The notes: generated by a model from the sequence alone, not told the origin. 64,000 nt of DNA from Lamellibrachia satsuma (GCA_033239005.1 BSQZ01000016.1:1112531-1176530); one strand, 5' to 3'. Shown: positions 1 through 10,255, numbered from the stretch's first letter. Numbers and translations: made by a program.

Positions 1-24
1 GAACTTGGCTGGTTGAGTACACTA
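1..24 (+). repeat. 3' flank of a further U31-like snoRNA repeat unit, cut by the window start
   Basis: The first 24 bases match the sequence just downstream of the D box in the snoRNA copies at 421 and 6583 (GAACTTGTCTGGTTGAGTA type). Another snoRNA copy probably lies just upstream of the window. Confidence 0.6.
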
Positions 25-43
25 ATGCTGAGTTTTGTTCCAG

Positions 44-127
44 GACGTCTCTGCTCCTGCTGAGTGCAACAGAGCGTATTGCATCTATTTGGGATGTACA
101 CAACCCTGTTTTACCCAAACAGTTTGT
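44..127 (+). CDS. Internal exon of an upstream part of the first gene (tentative)
   Basis: A good acceptor (TTTTGTTCCAG, 33-43) opens an 84-base stretch that ends at a consensus donor (GTAAGG from 128). In the frame starting one base into the exon it encodes about 27 residues including SATERIASIWDVHNPVLPK, which looks like a folded-domain segment; the other frames look random. A remnant of the intronic snoRNA repeat unit (1-24) precedes it, as in the other introns of this gene. Its donor phase does not fit the next exon I can see (4103-4355), so at least one exon between 128 and 4102 is unrecognised or the donor differs. The protein family is not recognised. Confidence 0.45.
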
Positions 128-420
128 GTAAGGCCCTAAGTTACTACAGCATTTGATTACTGTTTAAATAGGTTTTAGCTGTTGCAAAGAGGTGAGATTG
201 TTGTAAATGATGTCAAATACAAGTCTTGAGAATAACAGTTTTTGATCCTTTATAGCTGTGATGTAGTTCTGACAAATTTATGTGACAACATACAATAACA
301 TACACTGCAACTTTTGCAAGCAAGCAGGCTTTGGGTATTCCTTGGTATCGAATCTGTTTTTAGGCAGTTCTGTGTAGCAATGGAGAGGGTCCTCTACTCT
401 CAGTCCCTGTACTCTCAAGG

Positions 421-487
421 ATCCTGTGATGATTTATATACCGCCCCAGTCTGATTTCTCTGACTGATTGGTCCGAATCTGAGGAAC
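421..487 (+). ncRNA. SNORD31: C/D-box snoRNA, U31/SNORD31-like, copy 1
   Basis: Box C GTGATGA is at 426-432, box D' CTGA at 451-454 and box D CTGA at 479-482, and the ends can pair (TCC with GGA). The guide upstream of D' reads ATACCGCCCCAGT, complementary to the 28S rRNA segment ACTGGGGCGGTAT. By the N+5 rule it directs 2'-O-methylation of a G in the GGGG run. I recall this guide as that of vertebrate U31 and yeast snR67 (human 28S Gm4166, old numbering). It lies in an intron, in the same sense as the host gene. All boxes look functional. Confidence 0.82.
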
Positions 488-860
488 TTGTCTGGTCGAG
501 TACACTAGGGCGCAGGGGTTGACACCATCCTCACGATGTTATATACATTGCAGTGGTTTGAAGTGAATTTCCATTCACTGGAATTTCCATTTGACTGAGC
601 AAAATTTACTGGTGAAAAGATACACAAGATGGCATGAATTATTAATTTAAAATTACCATTTGATTAACTATTGAAATAGGTCTTAGCTGTTGCAATGAGG
701 CAGTGTTGTTGTAAATAACTTAAGATTGTAAGCCTTGAGAAATAACAATTTATAATATTTCATAGTGGTGATATGTGTCTGGGCATTCCATGTTATAAAC
801 AAACATTTCTGGTTATTTTGTATAGTTTATCTAGCTTTGTAGAATGCTGTGTATGCATTG

Positions 861-924
861 CTTCCTGTGATGATTTCAATACCATCCCTGACCTCTCTGA
901 CTGACTAGTTCCAATCTGAGGCAG
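861..924 (+). ncRNA. U31-like C/D snoRNA, copy 2, decayed guide
   Basis: Box C GTGATGA (867-873), a D'-like CTGA (888-891) and box D CTGA (916-919) remain. The guide before D' is shortened and changed (ATACCATCC instead of ATACCGCCCCAGT), so it should no longer pair with the U31 target. Probably a pseudogene copy, or one with an altered target. Confidence 0.6.
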
Positions 925-929
925 CTCTT

Positions 930-1090
930 GTGAAACTTGACATATTTTTTAGCTAAACAAAATTAGTGAGAAGTTCAGCATCTCAGTGGTGTCATATGCA
1001 AAACAGGAAGCTGCCATATGATCCTTTTAAAAATTAAACTAGAATCGATTTACTATCTCATTATTAAACTAGTGTCTATTTATGCACATT
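930..1090 (+). repeat. Intron segment paralogous to 8580-8740
   Basis: Downstream of snoRNA copy 2, bases 930-1090 resemble 8580-8740 downstream of copy 5 (shared GATTTGCTATCTCAT / GATTTACTATCTCAT, then TTAGTGTC... and CTAACATA). Copies 2 and 5 were therefore duplicated together with their 3' flank. Confidence 0.6.
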
Positions 1091-1598
1091 AACATACCGT
1101 ATTCGACCTAATTAACGTACATTACGCTTGAAAAAAATTTGACCATGGAAAAATGTCAAGGAATCTGTTCTTTTGAGCGTAAAAAAATTTTTTCTCAAGA
1201 CAACAAGGTAACTGTTTAACACTAGTGATGTCATTAGGTGTCTAGTGTCTAGAATAACTGAAAGGTGGCGCTAGCAACAACACCAGATGGCGACACTTTT
1301 CAGTTGTTCCACACTAGTCAAATTACAATAATTATGATGATTAAAAAAGGGTGTGTGCACTAATTAGGGCATGTACGGTTAATAGATCGAATATAAAATT
1401 ATGGTATTTTGGTGGTGGATTGGGGCTGCGACTGCAGCAGCCTCGAGAGGCGATTCGGATGTGCAGATACGGGCGGCAGGCAGGTGGACTTCAGACGCAT
1501 TCAAAAAATATATTAGATTTTCTTGAAATACTAAATTGCTACTTGCATGTAAGGGGATGGCAGAATGGTGGGGGTGTTCACAGTTTTCGGTGAACGGT

Positions 1599-1995
1599 GG
1601 CGTTATGGCCCCACCTTTTAGGTTACAAAAATATATAGAGTAGGAATCTTAGCAAGTAGTGTAGTCCAGTAATGCAGTATATGCAAATAGGTTTGTGTCG
1701 AGTATTGTCGGTATTGGGTAATGTTTTTAATGTGCTGGTGATGATGCCATGAATTGTATTGTGTTGTATGAATATTACTACATGTACTGTATTGCTATGT
1801 CGAAGTGTGGGCTCTGGGAGCATTGTGTCCAAGCGGCTTTGTATGAGGCTCAGCCACATGCTTGGCGCATGTTACAGGGTCCACACTTCATGCTTTTAAG
1901 CGGAATAATATGCCATTAGGCATACTCTTAATAAACGTCATTTATTTGGCCTTTTCATATCCTTACACCTGGCTTGCGTCGTTGGTTGCATAAAT
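1599..1995. repeat. Left 397 bp terminal direct repeat
   Basis: It begins GGCGTTATGGCCCCACC and ends CGTTGGTTGCATAAAT. It is nearly identical to 2481-2877, offset by exactly 882 bases, and contains an AATAAA near its 3' part. A diverged reverse-complement copy lies at 5746-6156. Confidence 0.8.
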
Positions 1996-2480
1996 GAGAG
2001 TATGCGACCACGGTTGCATACATGATTTTATGCTGGCAGCGGCGCGGGCAGGGCACGTGAGGGTCAATAGGTTATTATGTTAATCTAAGCGTAGGCAAAG
2101 ATACCAGGATGACTGATTAAGCGCTCCCGTGACACCGCTAAACCAATCAGAGCGCGGCAGTCATTCGAATGACGCAGTTTGAAAGTAAGCAGCTTCACTC
2201 CGAATGTTTGATACATGCGGAGCAGACCTGCTTTCTCGGTTTTACAAGTTTTCGACCCACCCTCCTCCCCAATTTCTGCTGCTGAATGTTTTATTAATGT
2301 CGTGCTTGATAACATTTTGTACATTACCGGTGGAAGTGAAGTCACCACTTTCCTATGACGCTTTCCCAGTGGACTTTGGGTTTTTCATTCGGCTATCTGC
2401 CCGTTCACATAGGGTTTTGGTGCGGAGTGGAAGATGACTTCCCTTCCATCCTCGATGTTGGGATGGTTTATTGCTAATCA

Positions 2481-2877
2481 GGCGTTATGGCCCCACCTTT
2501 TAGGTTACAAAAATATATAGAGTAGGAATCTTAGCAAGTAGTGTAGTCCAGTAATGCAGTATATGCAAATAGGTTTGTGTCGAGTATTGTCGGTATTGGG
2601 TAATGTTTTTAATGTGCTGGTGATGATGCCATGAATTGTATTGTGTTGTATGAATATTACTACATGTACTGTATTGCTATGTCGAAGTGTGGGCTCTGGG
2701 AGCATTGTGTCCAAGCGGCTTTGTATGAGGCTCAGCCACATGCTTGGCGCATGTTACAGGGTCCACACTTCATGCTTTTAAGCGGAATAATATGCCATTA
2801 GGCATACTCTTAATAAATGTCATTTATTTGGCCTTTTCATATCCTTACACCTGGCTTGCGTCGTTGGTTGCATAAAT
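2481..2877. repeat. Right 397 bp terminal direct repeat
   Basis: Partner of 1599-1995. Its 3' end runs directly into the second copy of the 26 bp flanking repeat (2876-2901). Confidence 0.8.
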
Positions 2878-2966
2878 AAAATTATGGTATTTTGGTGGTG
2901 GTTTTTCCAAATTTAAGTGTAGTTTCAATGTAGAAAAAATTCTTGCAAGTGTTGTCTGCAAAGTAG

Positions 2967-3033
2967 TTCCCATGATGATTTCTATACCGCCCCAGTCTGA
3001 TTTCTCTGACTGATTGGTCCTAATCTGAGGGAT
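2967..3033 (+). ncRNA. SNORD31: C/D-box snoRNA, U31/SNORD31-like, copy 3
   Basis: Box C ATGATGA (2972-2978), D' CTGA (2997-3000) and D CTGA (3025-3028) are present, with an unchanged ATACCGCCCCAGT guide. The terminal stem is TCCC with GGGA, compensating relative to the TTCC/GGAA stem of copy 4, which suggests selection for pairing. Confidence 0.82.
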
Positions 3034-3289
3034 TGTCTAGTTCAATATCATCTTCGAAGGATTTCTTCTACGGAAACGTTTTGTATTTCTTTCAAAAATA
3101 TTTTTACCGACTGCAGATTGAGGTATTTGGAAAGAATACAAAAAGTTTATTCAGGTAATTACCATGTAAAATATCACATTTAAAAACTTTGAACATCTAT
3201 TCATATTATTATTCAGCGATTTTGAAGTACCAATTCTTTGTGTATCGTATTGTTGACTGTTTGTTCTGTTACAATGGGCAATTACACAG

Positions 3290-3745
3290 CATCATAAAAA
3301 ATCTAATTCGGCATCATTAATTTTTTTTAAAGTACAATTACACTAATTGTAATGGATTAGACAACACACCGTAATTGTAATCAAATACATAATTACACTA
3401 AATAATTACACAAGTACACTGATTGTAATCAATTGCATTGTTACAGTATACATGTTATTAATTACATAGTTACAATGTAATTGTAATTAATTACATGGTT
3501 ATATTGCAATTGTAATTAGATACATAATCACACTAATGTAATTAGTTACGGTAACATTGTAAATGTAAATAAATACACTGATTGTAGTTGATGGCATAAT
3601 TACATTGTAATTGTATTTCATTACACAATTACACCATAATTGTAATGAATCACACTTACATTGTAATTATAATGAATCACATAGTTACATTGTGATTGTA
3701 ATTAACTACATAGTTACATTGTAAATAATTACACAGTTACACTTG
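3290..3745. repeat. GTAATTGTAATTA-rich low-complexity block
   Basis: About 450 bases of degenerate ATTAC/GTAAT motifs in both orientations (ACAATTACA, TGTAATTGTAAT). The same motif fills the ends of the hAT element at 19399-20758, so this may be the inside or end of a related nonautonomous hAT. No terminal inverted repeats are visible here. Confidence 0.5.
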
Positions 3746-3889
3746 AAACCAATCCTGGTGTTTGGTGTGGCTTAAAAAGCTTGCGTTTGTTAAAGGTTCG
3801 ATAACCAGTCTCTGGCTAAAGGCTTTGTTGCCAATGTGACCGTGATGGACGAGTCATTCAACTGATGCAGTTGCATCCATGTCGTAGGA

Positions 3890-4080
3890 CACGGTGGTGT
3901 AGTTATTTAAAACTAAATCGAGAGAATCCAGTTTCAAATCTTGCTGCTTTATTGAAGCTTGGGCATTCAGTTCACTCAGCTGTATAAATGAGTTCCTGGC
4001 TACATACAGTGGTTGATACGTGAACAACTAGTCTTCACGCAGTAATTGCAGCATGGCTGAATGCTTCCCAGAGAAATCAA
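3890..4080 (+). mobile_element. tRNA-derived SINE, copy 1
   Basis: A degenerate A-box region (GGTGGTGTAGTTATT) and B box (CCAGTTTCAAATC) precede a body with AAATGAGTTCCTGGCTACA and GCATGGCTGAATGCTTCC, shared with 5045-5345 and 11568-11965. It ends about 20 bases before the splice acceptor of the exon at 4103. Confidence 0.65.
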
Positions 4081-4102
4081 GTTTATTTTCGGTTAATTTC
4101 AG

Positions 4103-7100
4103 ACGCTGGCTGTCACACCTGAACGTAAAATTCGCACTGATTCAACAAGGAGATCCTCTGCAAGGAAGTCACAGAAGAAATCCGTCAGTAAGAAGACCCC
4201 ACAACGTGATAATACAGGAGATGTCGGGTGTTTTACTGGGCTGCGATCTCATGGCAAGGAACAACAGTCAACACCGAAACTGAAAGAACATTTTGTGTCT
4301 GGTGAACTGGCTCCCTCTGGTGATGAACAGCAGAAAAGAGGTGCTGTCAATGGCGGTAAGTTGCCATCGGTGCAGTTTTTTACTCCATCTCGGACTCACG
4401 GTTCTGTGTATATATCACGTAACAAGTATTAACTGATGAACATACTATAAACCAGTGTGTGCCTAAAGTAAGTGAGCCTGGGTGCCCCGTAAAGCTTGAT
4501 TATCACAGCTTTTGGCTCCAAGTTGGTTCCATGTGGCCACTCATGTACCTGCTAGTACTGTGTGTGATGTCCACATCTAATGTCGAAAATAATGCGGTAG
4601 GAATACAGTGTCCGTTATTCCGTCTATGCGTCGTCGTTGTTGTTGTTTGCATTAAATAAAAGCAACAAAGAGAATAGACGGAATTATTGAAGTTTGAGCT
4701 GGACGCCCTCTTCAGTAAGAGCTAATCGTAAATTATATAAGGCCCCAATCCATCAATCGTTTTTTGATAGCACCATACAAAATGTTCTAGCAGAAAGTTG
4801 GGTCTTCAAATATGCTTTAGAAACAACATTGTTTTCAGCACATGGCTATTTAATGCTTAGACTAGACTAGCGTCGTTTTCAGGAGAGTCAGATGAGGGGT
4901 CCGTGTCGTCCCAAGTTGCCCGCAGACGTAGTTGTCGCTTGCGTCGACGCACAATGGAGGTGGACCAGGCACAAGTTGAAGAGGCTGTCACTCTACATCG
5001 CAAGAAAAAGGTAATTATCTGACTTGTGCTCCAGTAACTTGTGTTGTACGGCCTGGTGGGCGTGGTGGCATTGAGGTTAGAACATCAGACTAACCCTTTT
5101 GCTGCTGTTTTGAAGCTTGGGCAATTTTGTTTATTCCATGTTGCTTTAGTTCACTCAGGTGTAAATGAGTTCCTGGCTACAGACAGTGATGGATATGTGA
5201 ACGAATAGTCTTCGTGCAATAATTGCACCATGGCTGAATGCTTCCAAAAGTCGTTTTGGTGTTGAGATGAACAGTTTAAAGCACTTTGAGCAGTCCCAAG
5301 GACTGGATACCGTGCTATATAAGAACGTATCTTTACCTTTAGTTTATAACTTAGCCTTTGTCATTTAGCAGTTACGTCTGATATATCATAGACATATCTG
5401 CTTGCTTGCAGGCCTTGAATGTTGATGCAGAGATGGCGACAGATGACGTAGACGAGTTGTTCTTCATAGACAAGAAAGCCAGTAGACTGCCAGTGAGTGG
5501 AAATAATAATAATACACAGCTCCAATCGGGTAGTGTTATTTCCGTGATATATCCATCCAGATAACGCACGGCTGCCTCGTTCTGAGAATCCTATGTTAAG
5601 CATACATGTGAACATCAAATGGATATCGTCACAGCTAGCCGTTGTATAATCCAGTCCTACATCTTGACCCAAACTGTTTTAATGGACCATAGTTGTTTAA
5701 TACAGTTTGACCTGTCTGATTTAAATGTTTTGGTCGTAATATCATTTATGCAATCAACAACACAACACAGACATAGAGATATGAAAAGGCCAAATGAATG
5801 ACGTTTATTGTGGGGATTAAGGGTAAGCCCACTTTCAAAGAAATGTAAAACAAAGAAATGTGGGCTCCACAACCCAACGCCAGGCTGACTACACCCAATG
5901 CGAGCCTCCTGGACATTGGGTTCAATCGAGCCCAAATTTCAACACAAAGCAGTAGCAGTATTCCTAGAACAAGCAAAAGAAACAATGGCATTACTATTGT
6001 CATGGAACACCCTTAAACCAAATAGCATAATACCCTACATGCTATCACGCAGTCTATGAATACAACTACCTGCTTAAAAATACACTAGCTCTAATTGGAA
6101 TAAATACAAAGGTGGGGCCAATTTGCCACCAGTCACCGACACGTGACCACCCCACCGATTTAAATGTTTTGGTCAGAATATCATGTTTTCATCGTATGCG
6201 ATGGAATGTAATTTCACAGGTGTTAAAAATATGTCCTGAAGTGAATGCCTGACCCCAATAAACGCATTTACTGAACAACAAGGTCTATATCATAAACAGA
6301 TAATAATAAAATGTTGGAAGAATTTATATAGTTTATACTGACTATATAATATGATTTTACTTGATCGTTATGGTCATAGGCTTTAGAGAATTTTGCATGT
6401 TTGTAACAATGTACACAATCCAACAAACAATTTTTATGTAAATTTAGTCTCTTTGTAAATGTTTCACTTGGTTTGTTCTATCAGGCAGAATTACAGTCTT
6501 TGAAGGAGAAGACAGAAGATGATGGCAGCACAGCAGAGGTAATTTTATTACATAGTCCATGTAGATGATTTGATAGCCTCGCTTCCCATGATGATTTCTA
6601 TACCGCCCCAGTCTGATTTCTCTGACTGATTGGTCCTGATCTGAGGAACTTGTCTGGTTGAGTATATTAGTAGTAATTTAATGTACATATATTTAGATGT
6701 TTGCTCTGGTATCGTTGTTTTAATAAAGGGTTCACTGACCACAAGGATGACCAAATGTTTTAATCCTCCAACATTGACATGAGGGAAACAATTGTCTGTC
6801 TTAATGTCTAACTGTCAAGTAGGTCATGGCTACTTAGTGACCAAATTTTATTTCATTCTGACATCGTAAAAATTGCAAAAACTAAAACGTTTATTTTGAT
6901 AACGAAGAAGAGGTTTTTAAAACTCCATTGTCAATTTATTTTTCCCATCGCAAATCATGTTTGTTGATGTTAAGATCTATAGCGCTTAACTAGTTTTAGT
7001 GTGTTTAAGTAAGCTTAAGTATTAATGTGTAAGTTTAAGTATTAATGTGCACAGTTCATTTAGTAAGAGTCCATACTTATTAAAATCATCAAAATAATTT

Positions 7101-10100
7101 GTTAGATCGGGTAACTTGTAAAACTACAAATCGTCATAGAGAGCCGGACAACACTAGTTCTTTGAAAATAATTTCGTAGTTTTGTCCCATGATTTCATCA
7201 GATCTAAATGACACATTTGCTCAAATGAGCTAGCATTCCGAGTGGATACTAGAGAGGTTTGATTCTTTATGAAATGATTCTAAAACGAGACGGACAAATA
7301 AATGGTATTGAGAAGAGAGGGCTAAATGTGAGTGAGTGTCCTCACTGTTGGAAAATGTCCCCATGAGCTGGATCGGGTATCCTGTTGAATTTCAGCTGCC
7401 CCATAATATCTTGATGCTAATTGTCTCCGTCGGTGACTCTGTAGGCACGCAAGGTTACTCCAAAGGCTCATCGAAAATCAGACATAAAGAAGGTTCTTTC
7501 AGCAGTGAAGTCGTTAAAAGCCAACGGGTCCAGTAAGAAAACCCCACAAGACAAGAGCAAAGATGTTGTGGGCAGCAGCCATACTCGACTAAAGTCTCGC
7601 TGTGAGGAACCCGTTTCATTTTCATCACCGGTGCTGGCATCTGGTGGCAAGCGAGCGAGAAAGAGCAAGGATATTACGACACAAGGTAGCCATCTGCGTA
7701 AATTGTGATTTCGTGCATCACCACTAACATCAATACATTAGATTTCCGTTCTTGAGAAAGACACTTGGTAGATTACCAAAAACATTACTGAAAACTGCTC
7801 CAGCACAACAGAATAATGTTGATTGGTATGTCTTGGTATCTTTCGTCGACTGCATAGATCACAGTATGTTTCTTGTAGGTCATTCCATATATAATCATCC
7901 AAAAAAATACCACTAAGTTTTCCACCCTCTTTTGGGACTGTTGTAAAATTTACTCGTGCCAAATTTCTGACCTCTTAGTGAAATATTTTAGGAGTTTTTG
8001 TATATTAATTATTGAAAAAAAATTTGATTTACCTCTTCACATGTAAGTATACATAGCTTTGGCTGTAATGTGAATGTTGACTTTCAGATGACCTTGATGA
8101 CAGCTGGGTGGTGATCGACACGCCATGGCGAAAAAGTGGAGACTTACCTAAAAGTTCAGTGGCCTTGGAGCGGGCCAGAGATGAAGAGGCTCTCGACATG
8201 AAGAAGACACTGGTAAACACATTTGCCTAATCTCAGCTTTTGATGGTTTGAAGAGTTCAGACATTTAGGTAAAAAATTGGAAAGCAGTACTCATCTGATC
8301 TATACCCAGTTCAGTGTGAACTGAAAGTAATGTAATTCAGCCACAAGACCGGATTCTTTTTCCAAGCACTAAACTGCCTCTCGTCCCCCTTGACATTTAC
8401 CATTTATAATTTCACACATTTGCTTGCTAATAGATTCCCGTTCTGTTTCGCAAGTACTGTCACGTTTATTTTCTGTTTCGCAACACTTTCAAATGTTCTT
8501 GCTTGATAAGTTATGCTGCATCTGTGATGATTTCTCTACCGCCTCAGTCTGAGTTCTCTGACTGATTGGTCCCGATCGTTAGGCATCTTTTTTGATCATG
8601 AAAATGAGTGCAAGTTTTACATGTCATCTGTGAAATAGGAAACCACCATTCCAGTCTTTTCAAAATTATAATTGAATAGATTTGCTATCTCATCGTGGAG
8701 TTAGTGTCCATTGTTGCATGCTAACATATTTTGATGTAGGTTTTTCCACAGGTACATTAGTTATTATTATTTTATTTTTGTGGAAACAAAACAAAACTAA
8801 TGACAAATGTGGTATACGCAGTAGTTTCTATACCGCCCCAGTCTGATACAGCTGACTGATTGGTCGTAATCTGAGGCAGCGCTTGTGCAACCTTTAGACG
8901 CCTTTATCTCGTGTCAATAATATTAGTCCTGCTAATAATTATTGTTCATTTTCATAGATGGCACCAAAAAGTATGAAACGAGAATTACGGAAGAGCACGC
9001 CACAACCTGTCCATACTCCGTGAGTTACAAGACTTGACAGCAATCAAATGGCCTTCATCAGTACTATAAACCCCGAGCCCCACACTGTGAAGTATCACAA
9101 TTTGATAACCAAGTAATGCAGTAGCATCATTTTGGTGACTCATTAACTATTTGTTCAGAAAATATTATCAGTTAGTTGTGTCGATAAAACAAGTCTTTGA
9201 TTGATCCTTTAAGAAACAAAGAAACCTTCAGACGAAAATATGAAACATTTATGGATGTAAGTGTTTTTGTTGTGAGGATACGGTACAACATTTTGTTTTT
9301 AAAATTGAATTTTTCCATCGCAAATCATGTTTGTTGATGTTAAGATCTATAGCGCTTAACTAGTTTTAGTGTGTTTAAGTATTAATGTTTAAGTACTAAA
9401 AAGAACTAATGAATGTTTTTCACATGTATGGTGTGTCATATAATATGAGTATTGGAAGCAACAATGTTATTTATAATCTTGACCAAATTGTTAAGAAAGT
9501 ATGATACAAGAGATGAAATAGTTAAACTTGGTGTTCTTGGCTGTCTGGTGTTAAATTGACTGTGCTAATTCTATTGGCTTGGAACGTAAATAAATTATAG
9601 ATGTACTATGCATTGAAAACAATCTGTCACTTGAGCAAAATGGTATAATATATTATATTCAGTATTATGTTGTATTGTATTTGTAACAGGGCAAGTAATA
9701 TAAGTATTACACTTCTTGTCCTTTTTTCGACAAGTTATAGTTGTAATGATGTAATGACATCGCAATTTCTATTATGTTTGTCTATTGTTGAAATAAAGAT
9801 TTGTTCACTCACTAATACTTACTTGCAATACTTCATGTATTTTGTAGAATTTCAACTTCAGTCTTTAGCCCGCCCACCTCTACGCGCAAACGGAAATCTC
9901 TCCTCGGGCGTGAAACGCCAAAGCAGGGTAAGTGTAGTGGATGGGTTGTGTTGAACAAGTGTGATGCTTGAGTGTACCAGCACTCGTAAATATCCTCAGT
10001 GGTTAGCCCAGAAGCGTTTGTTGAACACTATCATTGGCAGTGTTCATACTAGCAGCGTATGATGTGTTATCGACAGACGTCATCAAATAATATTATAAGA

Positions 10101-10255
10101 TAATCTGTCGAGGGACAAACCTCAATAAGCTGACATGTTTCTAAAATTGAGTTCTTGTGTTTTTGACAGACTCCGGTACCAGTGGCGTAGGTTCAACATA
10201 TTCGCTGCGCCAACGAAGAAAGTCGACACTGACTCCGTGTAGTTGCAATCTCTAG
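4103..10255 (+). CDS. 3' part of a gene for a basic Ser/Thr-Pro-rich, probably nuclear protein (369 residues visible)
   Basis: Nine exons with AG acceptors and GT donors join without a frame break: 4103-4355, 4883-5010, 5412-5492, 6485-6538, 7445-7685, 8088-8212, 8958-9019, 9848-9927 and 10170-10255 (TAG). The phases 1, 0, 0, 0, 1, 0, 2, 1 all agree, which is strong evidence for a real gene. The product has Lys/Arg clusters (RRSSARKSQKKSVSKK, RRRSCRLRRR, TRKRKSLL), several S/T-P sites, acidic patches and no membrane segment. Exons 1 and 5 resemble each other (TPERKIR...KSVSKKTPQ and TPKAHRK...GSSKKTPQ), suggesting exon duplication. This is the composition of a chromatin, centromere or nuclear-pore tail, but I do not recognise the family. 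Introns carry U31-like snoRNAs, SINEs and an LTR-like copy. The 5' end lies outside or is unresolved. Confidence 0.8.
5045..5345 (+). mobile_element. tRNA-derived SINE, copy 2
   Basis: It shares TTGAAGCTTGGGCA, AAATGAGTTCCTGGCTACA, ACCATGGCTGAATGCTTCC and a tail CCCAAGGACTGGAT...ATAAGAACGTA with the copies at 3890 and 11568. The head has an A-box-like GTGGTGGCATTGAGGTTAG; the B box is lost. Confidence 0.65.
5718..6184 (-). mobile_element. Solo copy of the LTR-like repeat, flanked by a 28 bp direct repeat
   Basis: Bases 5746-6156, reverse-complemented, align end to end with the terminal repeat at 1599-1995 (GGCCCCACCTT near one end; GTCATTCATTTGGCC and TTGATTGCATAAAT at the other), but are diverged in the middle. 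The flanks 5718-5745 and 6157-6184 are a 28 bp direct repeat with two mismatches. Its sequence differs from the flanks of the copy at 1393-2901, so both look like target duplications rather than element ends. It sits in the intron between exons 5412-5492 and 6485-6538. Confidence 0.65.
6583..6649 (+). ncRNA. SNORD31: C/D-box snoRNA, U31/SNORD31-like, copy 4
   Basis: Box C ATGATGA (6588-6594), D' CTGA (6613-6616) and D CTGA (6641-6644), with the intact guide ATACCGCCCCAGT and a TTCC/GGAA terminal stem. It lies about 45 bases downstream of exon 6485-6538. This is among the best-preserved copies. Confidence 0.85.
6945..7270. repeat. Dispersed intronic repeat, related to 9308-9390 and 16750-17000
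   Basis: GATGTTAAGATCTATAGCG and the following TTAACTAGTTTTAGTGTG recur at 9330-9375. The stretch around AAAATCATCAAAA and AGATCGGG.AACTTG recurs near 16935-16980 in a GPN3 intron. It is probably an old interspersed element of unknown class. Confidence 0.45.
8519..8585 (+). ncRNA. U31-like C/D snoRNA, copy 5, box D lost
   Basis: Box C GTGATGA (8524-8530) and D' CTGA (8549-8552) remain and the guide has one change (GCCTCAGT for GCCCCAGT). Where other copies have box D (CTGA) this one reads CGTT. Probably inactive. Confidence 0.6.
8815..8880 (+). ncRNA. U31-like C/D snoRNA, copy 6, box C damaged
   Basis: The guide ATACCGCCCCAGT, D' (8843-8846) and D (8871-8874) are perfect, but the box C position reads AGTAGTTT instead of TGATGATTT. 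Likely a recently inactivated copy. Confidence 0.6.

Larger units (their letters stand above)
140..930 (+). repeat. Tandemly duplicated intron block carrying snoRNA copies 1 and 2
   Basis: The stretch before copy 1 (about 165-290, TTTTAGCTGTTGCAAAGAGG onward) is repeated with changes before copy 2 (about 665-775, TCTTAGCTGTTGCAATGAGG onward). The duplicated unit is therefore larger than the snoRNA and includes several hundred bases of intron. Confidence 0.65.
1393..2901. mobile_element. Short LTR-like element flanked by an exact 26 bp direct repeat
   Basis: Two 397 bp direct repeats (1599-1995 and 2481-2877) differ at one base I could find (C near 1936, T near 2818), so the insertion is recent. 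About 485 bp separates them, with no protein domain I recognise. Weaker similarity to the reverse copy at 5746-6156 suggests the element's outer end is near 1566. An exact 26 bp host-like sequence occurs at 1393-1418 and 2876-2901. LTR retroelements normally duplicate 4-6 bp, so this is not typical. A LARD/TRIM-like nonautonomous element or a Penelope-like element is possible. Confidence 0.6.

Noticed and set aside
1651..1760. Hammerhead ribozyme in the terminal repeat (retrozyme hypothesis)
   Set aside because: I looked for CTGANGA...GAAA at suitable spacing. GTGCTGGTGATGATG is close but lacks the conserved core.
1623..2741. Two identical 78-codon - strand frames
   Set aside because: They lie inside the two terminal repeats of the LTR-like element and show no protein family.
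3796..3960. Functional tRNA gene
   Set aside because: B-box-like motifs occur only in the degenerate heads of SINEs; no cloverleaf could be formed.
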